From the NCBI GenBank assembly GCA_023374045.1, contig CM041776.1, positions 280,735,999-280,799,998 of the forward strand: a stretch of DNA of 64,000 bases, in the 5' to 3' direction. The position numbers and the translations under genes were made by a program. Shown here piece after piece: positions 47,741 to 58,057 of this stretch (positions are counted from its first letter, which is position 1; each line of letters begins with the position of its first letter). The stretch comes from Limonium bicolor. Its lineage: Eukaryota; Streptophyta; Magnoliopsida; Caryophyllales; Plumbaginaceae. Below the pieces are notes generated by a model, which was not told the origin of the DNA, ran no database searches, and was given only the letters and a program-made list of their open reading frames with translations.

Positions 47741-48139
47741 CTGATCAACCAATTTGCATCTACAAAAATGTAGTATGTTGCATTATATATGTCAAGTACA
47801 CGTTTCCTGCATTATCAAAGTTCTACGGATTGCTTTAATTACAACATAAGTACTTAGTAGCTTCCATCTGTGTTTGGATTTAACTGTAATTAAATTTGTC
47901 TGCATGTGTTTATGGTACTAATACTGGCATTCTCTGTTAATACTGGCTGATTTGTTGCATGCAATTGGCCTGGAATGCTGTAAATTTAATTGGTAGAGAT
48001 TTTAATTTCTTGTTTACAGTCATTGTGATGGCTTTTGCTGTGTTGAAAATGCAACAATGCATTAATTGATTTGTGATGTGATGATATCGATCTGTAGCAT
48101 TTGTTGGAATAGAGATTTGAAAAAAAAAAAACAAAAAAA

Positions 48140-48450
48140 ATATATATAAAGAACGCTTATCCATATAAGCGTTCTTTTAAACTCTCCCGCCAACCATCAT
48201 AAGAAACGCTTATATGTGATAAGCGTTGTTTTTGACTGAGCATAAAGAACGCTTGTTATGATAAAGCGTTTTTTAAGTTCCCATCGTTCTCGCATTATAA
48301 AGAACGCTTTGCAAATAAGCGTTCTTTAAAGATAGTATAAGGAACGCTTTGAAAGCGTCATTTAAAATGTTTTAGCATTTGCGTCGCTCGAATAAACAAT
48401 GCTAAATAAACGTTCTTAAATGCCAAATTTAAGCGTTGTTTATTCTTTTT
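48140..48450. repeat. CACTA 3' subterminal repeats
   Basis: About ten AAAGAACGCTT / AAGCGTTCTTT motifs in both orientations preceding the right terminal inverted repeat, matching the left cluster. Confidence 0.88.
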
Positions 48451-48462
48451 TTTCCAGCAGTG

Positions 48463-50000
48463 AGAGATCACAAATTTCAGAGATACTTCGAAGACTATGT
48501 TCGAACTAGTAACTAAATTAACATTTCCAACCTTAAATAAAGAAGGACTACCACCAGAGCCAATTCTATTATTTCACCTTTAAAAATTTCTCCAAAGGTG
48601 ATCTTTCCCCTTGATGGCCAAAGAGAGTTGTGGACTTTCTAGATTTCCTGTCATGTGTCTTGAACAACCGTTGTCCAGGAAGTAAGAGTCATTGTCCCCA
48701 ATCCTCTCTGCCTACAAGAAATTCATTGGTTAGTTTTGGGAGCACACATGTACTTGGGTTCCCTCTTTGATGATGAAGAATTTTGAAGATTGTGAGATTT
48801 TGTAATTGCCAAATACGAGATATATTAAAAGACTAATCACAACCTAGTTTTCTACAGGAGGAGTCTGTATGACTGTCATTACCATAGTATCCACAAATTT
48901 CATAGGAGGTAAACAAAAATACTTATTTTTACAATTGAACATGTTTGTAAATTTCTTTTATTTTTTAAGACGAGAAAGATTATTGGGTTTAGAAGCCATT
49001 TCAGCAAGACTGGCTCTGTCTTTACCTTTCAGCCATGATGAAGAAGACATAGATTTGAGGGAGTCCTTCTTCGCCTATTTAAGGACAGAGGTGAGGATTT
49101 AACATCTTTCTAGTTTGTTTTGAGTGGCTTTTGCTTCAAGTAACTTATCTTTTTTGACCACTCAAGCATGTCAATAGCAGAAAGTTCACCGACAACATAA
49201 ATTGCTAAAGGGAGGCGATGGAGGTGATTTGGTCTCTTTCTTATGGAATGTTTGGTTTAAGGATGCTTCATAAGAATCTAGGGTTTCAATGAGAACTTTG
49301 GAGTCATGTAACTCCTTTTGCAGGCTTTTGATAGTATGAACAGATTCTTGAATCTTTAGTCGGTTTATGGAAATGCGACTTTTCAAAACATGAATTTTCT
49401 CATAAACTAAAGCAATATGTTCTTGTTCTTTAGTTAATCAACAATATGATAATTATAATCTATTATGTAAGTATAAATATCTAAAGATATGGTTGATATG
49501 TTACACAAAGAGTGAGTCTCGCTTACCTCATTTTCCACCAATTGTCTGAGCATTATGAGACATTAGACAAAATACTTGTGGTGTGTTTCTGGCTCTTCGG
49601 AGTTAGAGTCACCCGATGATGCATTAGCTAACAAAGATGGTTGCAAGTTTTACCACGATCATCTTTTTGTTTGAGAGAACAGTGATTCGTGAAGTTCCCT
49701 GGTTTCAAGCACCTGAAGCATACTCGCCTATTAGATGCCAAGTTTCCATATAGTTACAATTTTGTGTCTCATATGTGGATCTATTGGAATACTGGAAAAT
49801 TTTGGCTGGTTTGTCTCTCATGGATTTTCAGAAACTTTTGATAAGCATGACCATATCTTCAAAAGTAGAGACTGATCCTTCCTTAATTATGCCGTCTAGA
49901 AGAGGATCACAAAGTTGTTGAACATGATCCTAGACAACTGGTGGGGTTAGACAGAAACTGTAAATGCATACACTTTTGACAAGCATGGACGGAGTGACTC
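48463..50000 (-). pseudogene. Degraded Ty1/copia gag and protease
   Basis: Read leftwards, 48700-48520 encodes a copia protease remnant with LDNGCSRHMTGN (the usual DSGCSRHMTG with Ser changed to Asn), followed by a GIGSGGSPSLF-like strand. 49720-49620 encodes a gag knuckle CFRCLKPGNFTNHC, in which the zinc-binding His of the CCHC pattern is replaced by Asn. 49390-49190 is a coiled-coil-like gag segment (SINRLKIQESVHTIKSLQKEL). Stops and frameshifts are numerous. The CACTA element interrupts it at 48463, so the reverse transcriptase side would lie left of 38877. Confidence 0.72.
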
Positions 50001-50973
50001 TATACTAAAAATGTAAATGCGGAAGCTTTGAACAAGGAATACAAGAATATAAAACTTGTATCGATAATTCATTGTCTATTACAAACTAGCCTCCTACACT
50101 TGCGCTTAGACATAATGACTCTGCCTAACACTTACACTCAAACCTCTAAGTACGAATCAAAAGAACGTATGAAGTGTTTGGGTGCACAAGCCCTATAAGC
50201 TAAAATGAAAACTTCTTAAGTACAAAACAAAACTTAGTTATCAAGGTAATCTATCAAGATTATCTTTCTCTCTCTCAAATATGCAAGTGAAAAGCATTAA
50301 CTATTACAAGGGACTTCTAACTGATACAGACTCAAAGATAACTTCTTCAACATTTATGCCATGATTTTTTGATGATAGTGCTCTACGACTTCCCTCCTTT
50401 GACTCATTTTGACTGAACTTCCAAATTACTGACTCGCTTTTGTTTCAACCACCGCCTTCTTGTTTATCGGAATGGGTGAACATGCCTAGATGCACGTCTC
50501 TTATCTTTTGGGGCCTATGGAAGGAGTCTTTGACATAACACGACTCAGTATGGTCTGTAGTGTCTTCATCTCCAGAGCATAATAAGACTCCTGTCATCAG
50601 ACTAACTCTGTCTCTGGTTTGGAATAACATTGAGGTTGACATAATCTGTAAAACTAGAGTACTAACAGATATTAAAAAGATGGTAGTTTCATGTTGATGG
50701 CTGATTAATTCTCCATTTATATTATCATTTGGAATAACTTCCATTGAAACTCACATGCTATTTTTCCATTACGAAACTCACACGGTATCCATTGGGAATA
50801 ATCTAAGAGATTGTTTCTTTGTCACCTTTATTTATTTATATATATATGAACAATATGTTTATATTGTTTATAATATATATATCACTGAAGTGTGTATTTT
50901 TTTTTTCCATATATGGTTAAGAACTTCAGATCGATGATTGCTTAGTGATGTAGTTATAAGGGCAAAAACGTTG
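50001..50973 (-). repeat. Probable copia LTR (right copy) and flank
   Basis: 49990-50290 matches 38060-38400, suggesting an LTR pair around the copia remnant, and 54470-54600 is a third fragment of the same repeat. No gene; the tail around 50755-50930 is AT-rich. Confidence 0.45.
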
Positions 50974-50983
50974 AAAGAGGTCT

Positions 50984-52132
50984 CTCATGGTCTACAGAGA
51001 ATATCATTTCCATTGCCCAACACTTAGGAAAAGTGATTGCCATTGAGGGAGACAAAGAAGCAAGCGCTCTAGCCTACTCAGAGGCGATTGTTAGGATTGA
51101 AACCAATCAATTCACCTTGATTAATGAAACTTTCACTGTCCTTACGAATAATATCCCTACAACTGTGGGTGTTAGTGAAAATCAACAATCTCCAAGTTTT
51201 TTCTTCCTTGTCTCCAACTCTGTCTATGGAGCATGTGACAGGCCAGGACAACAAGATAGTTGATGAGGTGGAAATTCAAGATCAAGTTCCCCATCCAGAA
51301 GTGTTGATTGTACCAATAAGGATACTAACGATTCTCAGACAGATCATGAGAGCTCTGATGCACTGCGTTGTCTGGAACCCTGCGTCTGCTTGAATACGGT
51401 TTTCCTGAAGATGGTCCCAATAATCAGGTGGATTCACTTAATTGTCTGACGTGCACTCCAGATCAGACCCTACAGGAACAACTTGCTCTATCTGCCCATC
51501 TTGCACAAAAACATTGACGATGCTCCTGGTGGTGTGTGTGATGTTTCTCATGAAGCTCACTCAGTCATGGGTCAGATTCTCATATTGAATTAGTCAACTC
51601 TGAACCTAATGAAGCGTTTGACACAGTCCATGTGGCCAGTAATACATCAGACCATCCCACCATGATTCTATTGCCACATGAAATACCTGACTCTATGCAA
51701 TCTTATTATGATATCGGTGCTAGCTAGCTAATTGGGAAAGACACGGCCAATAAAATTACCAACAAAGAGGCAGTTGCTTGCCTTGGTTTTGGTAAGCGTC
51801 TAAAGGTGCATATTCCGAACCCCTTATTATCTATTGAGAACCTTTCAAAATCTCTCGAAGGCCCGAGAAGAAGTGCAAGGGTTCAAGGAAAAAGAAAAAA
51901 TAAAGAAAATGACCCGGAGATCTCGACATCTAGTCTCTCTGATAGTCTCTCATTAGAGTTCTAATCTCCCTCTCACTTGTTTTACTTTTTGACTCTTTAT
52001 CTCGCGTGTATTGTTCTGGTTTTTTTGTTGTATTTTTTTTATGTCTGTGGTGTCTTTGTAACTTGGCAAATGCTTCTTTTTGAAGCGTACTCTGCCACAA
52101 ACTGCCTTTGACAGTAAATTATCAAAAAAAAA
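50984..52132 (+). mobile_element. LINE-derived retroposon with poly(A) tail
   Basis: A 10-bp target duplication AAAGAGGTCT (50974-50983 and 52133-52142) encloses a segment ending TTATCAAAAAAAAAA. The 5' part translates to a LINE ORF1-like block (WSTENIISIAQHLGKVIAI, ALAYSEAIVRIE), as in the DUF4283-type ORF1 of plant L1 elements. Near 51860-51960 lies a basic tail (GPRRSARVQGKRKNKEN). No endonuclease or reverse transcriptase coding sequence is present, so the copy is 5'-truncated and lacks ORF2, either by deletion or because a shortened RNA was retroposed. Confidence 0.8.
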
Positions 52133-52142
52133 AAAGAGGTCT

Positions 52143-52862
52143 TAATATATAAATGAAGAAAGACAACTTTAATGCATTGAATAACGTATGATTGTAACAT
52201 CATCCTGCGCTGAAATTTGAGCTGCGAGTTAATTAGAATAATATGTTTCAGTGTTAACTCTCTCTTCTTATCCTTCTTTAGCCGCCGCCAATGACATGAT
52301 GATGAATTTAAAATTTAACTAACTAGGAAAAAACACATTTTCATGGGCATAGAAGAAGTACAATATGCATGGATTATGTTTTTGAGTACAAGACAAGCAT
52401 GGAACGGTGTCATAGTATGCCATTTCTTATAAGGATATAGTTGAAAATTCTTTTTTAATATCTTCAATATACCAGCATCACATAGTATTATTATAGAATC
52501 GCAAATCTAACTAGCTAGGCAGCTCCGAGTAACGTGCATTTGCTGATTTGCAATGTACGTAAAAGTTCAAGGACACTGCACCGCAGCTTTTCTTTCTTCC
52601 CACCTGAGCAACGTGTGACTGGCCTTGCTCATGTTTTCTTTCTATCCGCCACATCCAATTTACGCCGAAATCTTGAAAATAACGTTACAGTCTGAAGCTT
52701 ATTATATATACACACCCACCTCATATCTTTGTTCATCCCATTAATATCATATCATTGATTACTGCACGTATACATATCAAACTCCACACATTAATTCCTC
52801 TGCTAGCAAGTAGCAAACAACTCGATCCCTCTTAGTATTCACAAACACAATCAAAAGTTGAA
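52143..52862. other. Upstream region of the pectinesterase gene
   Basis: AT-rich, with no gene. A TATA-box candidate (TATATATA) lies at 52703-52710, about 200 bp before the chosen start codon. No transposon ends recognised, so this appears to be native promoter sequence. Confidence 0.5.
52703..52710 (+). promoter_or_regulatory. TATA box candidate of the pectinesterase gene
   Basis: TATATATA in the sequence CTTATTATATATACACACCC, 201 bp upstream of the ATG at 52904; spacing fits a plant gene with a 5' UTR of about 170 nt. Confidence 0.5.
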
Positions 52863-52903
52863 ATGGCAATCTGTAATTCATCCTCTTCGTCCGAATAACA
52901 TAC

Positions 52904-54054
52904 ATGCTTCATAAACCAGTGATCATCTCTTCCATAATTCTACCCACCTCCGTTGCTGAGCGGCTGACATGGAAGAGGAGGATCACAGTAGACCAATCAT
53001 CGGGAAAGTACAGGACAATCCAAGCCGCCATTGACTCTGTCCCGAGCGGTAACAAGGATCCTGTTCTGATTCTGGTCAAGCCGGGGACGTACAAGGAGAA
53101 AGTGGTTGTTCCGGCGGATAAGCCTCATATCATTCTCAGTGGGAAGAGTGCTGAAACAACTGTGATAACTTGGAGTGATCATGGCGATATCCACAAATCC
53201 CCGACTGTCACCGTCCTCGCAGATAACTTTGTAGGCCGTTACATCACTTTCCAGAATACGCATGGTAGAGGTGACAAAGCAGTGGCATTGAGAGTCAAAG
53301 GTGACATGGCTTCATTCTACGCCTGCAAAATGCTTTCCTATCAGGATACGCTGTTGGTCGAACTGGGAAGACAGTTTTATAGCAACTGTTATATTGAAGG
53401 TGAAGTGGACTTCATTTTTGGCACTGCTGCTGCCATTTTCAAGGTACATATATATTAAATTATAAGTATCATTAATTAATCACCTTTTTATATTATAATT
53501 AATTCATCTCCTGTTCTTATAAATTCATTTCTTATTTTCCCTTCCCAGAAATGTCATATCCGCTCATTATCACAAGGAGACGCTGCCATCACAGCACAAA
53601 AAAGAGAGTCACCAAATGATAATGGTGGATTTTACTTTCTAGGTTGTAAGATCACAGGAGTAAAGAGTTGTGTCCTCGGTAGGCCATGGGGTCCTTATTC
53701 CAGGGTTGTCTTTGGATACACTTACATGTCCAGTGCAGTTCTGCCTCAAGGTTGGGATGATTGGAATAAGCCCAACACCCAAAGGTATGCATATTTCATG
53801 TCATTCATTTTATTAATTATATATTTCAAAACCTAATTTTATATTGTTTATTAATTAATTCATTATATATAACTGGTGATAATCTTCTCTTCTTTGATTA
53901 CAACAGTACTGTGTATTATGGTGAGTACATGTGCTCTGGTCCAGGAGCCAACAGATCAAAAAGGGTGACATGGTCACAAACTCTCACAAGCCAACAAGCC
54001 TCACCATTCATGACCACCAACGTTATTCAAGGGAACCGATGGATTAGATCTTAG
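52904..54054 (+). CDS. Pectinesterase (pectin methylesterase), PRO-less type, three exons
   Basis: Exons 52904-53443, 53549-53784 and 53907-54054 with GT-AG introns give a 307-residue protein, the length of family members without the N-terminal inhibitor-like PRO region. The enzyme demethylesterifies cell-wall homogalacturonan. Motifs: ITVDQSSGKYRTIQAAIDSVP (27-47), YQDT (146-149) with Gln147 and catalytic Asp148, YIEGEVDFIFG (163-173) with catalytic Asp169, and LGRPWG (223-228) with Arg225 and Trp227. The Gln usually found before AVALR is Lys125, and the usual GRHYY is GRQFY. A short hydrophobic N-terminus (5-18) may be a weak signal peptide. A short upstream ORF (52863-52898) ends just before this ATG. 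An in-frame stop at 52874 limits the start. The frame is intact throughout, so it is likely a functional or recently functional gene. Confidence 0.9.
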
Positions 54055-54584
54055 AAATTAAGCTAGTACCACCTAGCTAGCTGTATATAGCTAGAAGTAA
54101 TTAAACACAATCTCATGTTGCTGTGAATATGATTAGGCAAGTGGTTCATTGATTTTAGCAATATTACTCTTAATTTGTAAATATTATTTTAGTTGGAGTT
54201 TTACTCCATTTAATTGGTTGTATATATAAATATTATATGAAAGAATTTCGTTGTTGACTATATATCATGTTTCATGAGCAGCAACGTATATATATCTTTA
54301 TTGATGACATATCCATCCCATCTTATCCTAAAGAATGCTTATGAAAGAAAGAGTTCTTTTTATTTCCACGCTTTTGTTTTAAGGAATGATTTCTCTTGAT
54401 AGAACCAAAAATGCTGATCAAGTGTGTTTGAAAGGTTAGACTCACATGCAGACTCGTTTTGAGACAAATGATAGATGCGGAAGCTTTGAGGCACAGTATA
54501 CAAAAATTGAAAACTTTTGTTGAGAATTCAATGATGAATTTACAACCTAGTCTTATACTCATTGGGTTAGACATAATCACTCTG
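54055..54584. other. Pectinesterase 3' flank and copia-LTR-like fragment
   Basis: 54055-54300 is AT-rich and probably the 3' UTR and downstream flank. 54470-54584 repeats the copia-LTR-like sequence seen at 38060 and 49990 (GCGGAAGCTTTGA...AAAACTT). No gene. Confidence 0.5.
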
Positions 54585-55328
54585 TGAAATACCCCGAACA
54601 TTAATTACCTTAATTAATAAGGAACTAAATCAAATGAATGTTATAATTACCAAATATTCACCTAAGGAGTAATATTAATTATAAACATTAGTATATAAAC
54701 ATATAGTCCAAATGGACACCAAACTATATTAAATCTCTAATCAAAGAGAGGCTACATCTTTAAGGAGAAATCAACTCCTAAAATCAATACCACATGTAAC
54801 ACATTAGTACATGTATTAAATATCATAAATATTACCCATTAGACTATATAAAACATTTTATGTAGTCAAACAAATTATTAAACACAACAATCACCTATAT
54901 ACACACCTCAATACAAGAATAACACATGTTACCACCTAACACCTAAATAATGTCACTAGTGTACAAACTTAATGTCTTAATATTAAGTCATACAATTCAA
55001 AATGGTTCCCCCTCCAATATGTGTGGCCGGCTGCAAGTGTAGGTAAAGAGGGAATCAAATGCATAAGACAAATACAAGTAGAGACAAGAATGTCCCAAAG
55101 AGAAAAAAAAAGCAAAAGTGACTTTTCATGCCCTTCCTCTCATTCCTTCTCACACAAGAGAAACATCTTCCAATTTATTCCAGCTGGTTACGACATGTAG
55201 GAGCTGTATAAGGGGACATAAAATCAGATGTTAAACATTAAAAGACAATTCAACACAAAAGAAACATTAAAAGACAAACTCACCTCACATAAGACAATTC
55301 CACATCATCTTCTCTTACACACACAAAA
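54585..55328 (+). repeat. Start of a Tekay-type LTR, interrupted
   Basis: Begins TGAAATACCCCGAACATTAATT, like other Tekay LTRs (compare 55329), and runs AT-rich until the inserted Tekay element at 55329. Its remainder would lie beyond the right window edge. Confidence 0.6.
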
Positions 55329-57665
55329 TGAAATACCCGTGAATTTTGGCATAGGATTAAATTAGCATATAGTCGGGAATGTTATTAACAGAATTATTAA
55401 GGGCCCAGAGAAGCAAAATACATATATATATTTACGTTCGTCTCAAACAACTTTATTATGTTTAAGAATACAAATTTGATTTTACTTCTTTCTAAAATAT
55501 TTTCCTCTTCCTAACTTATTTAGTCAGCTACTATGTATTTATTCTTTTATCTATTTATTTAGATAATTCTTCTCATTCTTTACTAACGATTAGTTAGTCC
55601 TTCTTCTATTTTTACTTTAACCAAATAATATTTATTTATCTCTCTAATCTTGAATCTAGATCCTTCCATGATTTTTAACGTTATTTGATTACTCAGTTTT
55701 CAGACTATTATTATTGTGGTAATTATTTTACAAACTACTTCTCAATTCTCTCTCCTTTTAAATCAAATGTATATATATTAATTTATTTCTAATTAATTAT
55801 GTTATTTATTCCCTATTTAACTTCACGATCTTTACCACGATCTTCTTCATCTTCATTACGCCGTCTCTACGCTCCTCTCTTTCTTCACGCTTCCAACCCC
55901 TCTTAAATTCACATTCTTGTTTTCCCCGTCGCTGTTAGGCCGCTTCTCTGGTGCCGGTTCTGGTAGAAGGGTAAGGGGAATCCACTGGTAAGGTTAGATA
56001 GTTAATTCTTTGGTATTTGAGTAGTTCCTGATTGTGTTTCTGCTTACAATTCTAGACACCGAATTCCCTGACGAACGCTACTGCTGATCTTGCTGAGTGA
56101 TTATGTGGCGGTGAGCGTATCCAGGTAAATGTTGTGCTCAACATTCTTTACCTCTGTGTTTCGCGATTATCGATGGTTGGATTTATTGTGGTTTTGAGAT
56201 TGTGAAGGTTTGGGAATAATTTTTCCCTGTGTATTCTGGTAAGATGTTATGCGAAAGGGTTTGAATAAACGTTTTGGGAGGCTTTCTTTGAATTGGTTAT
56301 TGGATTGTTGGTACCTCTTGGTACTCCGTGTATATTGTTGGTGCCTTATTGGCGCTCCGTGTAATTATTGGTACTATGTACCCCGTGGATATTCTTATTA
56401 TTTTGCCTGCAGACATTACTTGCAGTTAAGCTCTAATGATCTACTCCTTTGGGTCATAAGTTACCTTCTGGGGGGTGTGCACACTTAAGGACGTAGAGTG
56501 AGGTGGGATTCTTATTATTGCGACCCGATTTGGGGGTCGTCCGTGTAAGCCATTGATTTGATTCTTGGAAAGTTCTCCCCCGAAATGTTTTACTAATGGT
56601 GGTTTGGTGTTGGTGAAATTGGTTGTCGTTGTGGTGTGAGTTAAGGTTTTGCAAATGTTAAATGAGTTTCAAAATGTATTTTACAAGTTGAGGCAATGTT
56701 TACTCAGTTTTGCTGATTTGTGCGATCCCTTCATGTTTTCTATTGTTGTTTTATGATCACAGGTACTCATGGCTGAATGTGGGATTGGGACACGCTATCA
56801 CATAGCCTAGGACAACTGGACAATTATTTCGTCTAATTTCGAGTTGAGTTATGTTTGGAATTGCTATGTTTTACAAGTTTTGGGAACGATTTGGTATTTG
56901 AATTGTAGTTTAAAGCCTGAGCACTCTTTGCTAGAGTGTGGCGGTAACGCCTTTGGATTTTGCTGTTCCGCTGCTATTTAGTTGAAGTGATTTGTTGGGG
57001 AATTACTTTCTGTATAAGAGATCTTTCGATGGTTTTCTTATGGTTATTTGAGGTACTAAGTCATGGTAATGATTCTTCTTTGGTTGCTAAGTTGTTATGT
57101 TTATTTTTGGTGATGGTTTGGTACTGTTTTTGCTTGTGAAGATGCATATCAGGACCTGTCCGAACGTCCGTCTGGATATCCATGTTCGGACAGGCCCCGA
57201 GAGTTTAAGGTGTTTCCTCTGTTTTGGTGTGTCCGAACTTCTGTCCGAACATTGAAGTTCGGACAGCATGCGAGGATGAGGCTGACTTGCAAGTCTCGAC
57301 CTATGTCCGAACTTGTAAGCTTGGACCAATGTTCGGACACGCCGCGTAAGAATTCTCGGACTTTGAAACTCGACTTGTGTCCGAACTTTGAAGTCCGGAC
57401 ACAAGTTCGGACGCCTTTGGTTTTCAGACTTTTCAACTCTCGACTTGTGTCCGAACTTTGAAGTCCGGACACAAGTTCGGACGCCTTTGGTTTTCAGACT
57501 TTTCAACTCTCGACTTGTGTCCGAACTTCCCATGTCCGGACACAAGCTCGGACCAAGTTGTTTTGCACTTTTAGACCTCGTTTGGGGTCCGTTTTCGAAG
57601 CCGTTTTCACCGTTGGTTTTGTAATTTAATAATCTATGTTTTAAGGTAAAATCCAGGTTGTTACA
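55329..57665 (+). repeat. 5' LTR of Tekay element
   Basis: 2337 bp. Contains about 250 bp (roughly 55720-55965) missing from the 3' LTR, and a TGTCCGAAC/GTTCGGACA hairpin cluster at 57160-57555. Short ORFs within are not genes. Confidence 0.94.
57160..57555. repeat. TGTCCGAAC inverted-repeat cluster in Tekay LTR
   Basis: About nine units such as TGTCCGAACTTTGAAGTCC followed by GGACACAAGTTCGGACG, including a perfect tandem duplication of about 77 bp at about 57372-57525. Each unit pairs with itself. Confidence 0.88.
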
Positions 57666-58057
57666 AGGTAGTATTAGAGCCGTGTTTGGTAAATAAGATA
57701 AAATTTGGATTAAAAAGGAACTAAAATGTGGGGTAAGCCGTTTGGGGAATCGTAGTGCCTGCGATACTATGTATGTGTTATACTGTATGGATATTGAAGT
57801 TCATTCTCCGTTTGTGTATTACAATGATTGTGATAATGTTAGCATAACCGAATGAGTATTGCGTACTGGTATTGGAGCTATTAGATGTGTTAGCTCCTAA
57901 TATGGGGTAGAGACTTAATATATGGGGATATGGGTGGATGTTGCTTACACTGCTTAGTACATGTAATCAGGAGTTCGTTTAGAGCTCTAGGGAGTGCAGG
58001 ACTGGCTGATAGACTGAGTTTTCCATACCAACCAGAAGTAGGAGTCGCAGAACTCAG

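Larger units (their letters stand above)
38877..48462 (+). mobile_element. Complete CACTA (En/Spm) DNA transposon
   Basis: Terminal inverted repeats of about 30 bp start CACTGCTGGAAAAAA at the left and end TTTTCCAGCAGTG at the right, with the 3-bp duplication AGA outside (38874-38876, 48463-48465). Both ends are dense in AAGAACGCTT / AAGCGTTCTT subterminal motifs. Inside lie a TNP2-type transposase (40842-44084) and a second multi-exon gene with an Ulp1-like domain (44220-47740), both on the plus strand. Total 9586 bp. The transposase ORF is broken by frameshifts, so autonomy is doubtful unless those are assembly errors. Confidence 0.96.

Noticed and set aside
56249..56488. 79-codon ORF, repeated at 63432-63659
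   Set aside because: It lies in the Tekay LTR and occurs twice only because the LTR is duplicated; no start context or homology.
57087..57545. 152-codon minus ORF rich in Arg/Ser
   Set aside because: Produced by the GTCCGAAC repeat cluster in the LTR; no independent evidence of coding.
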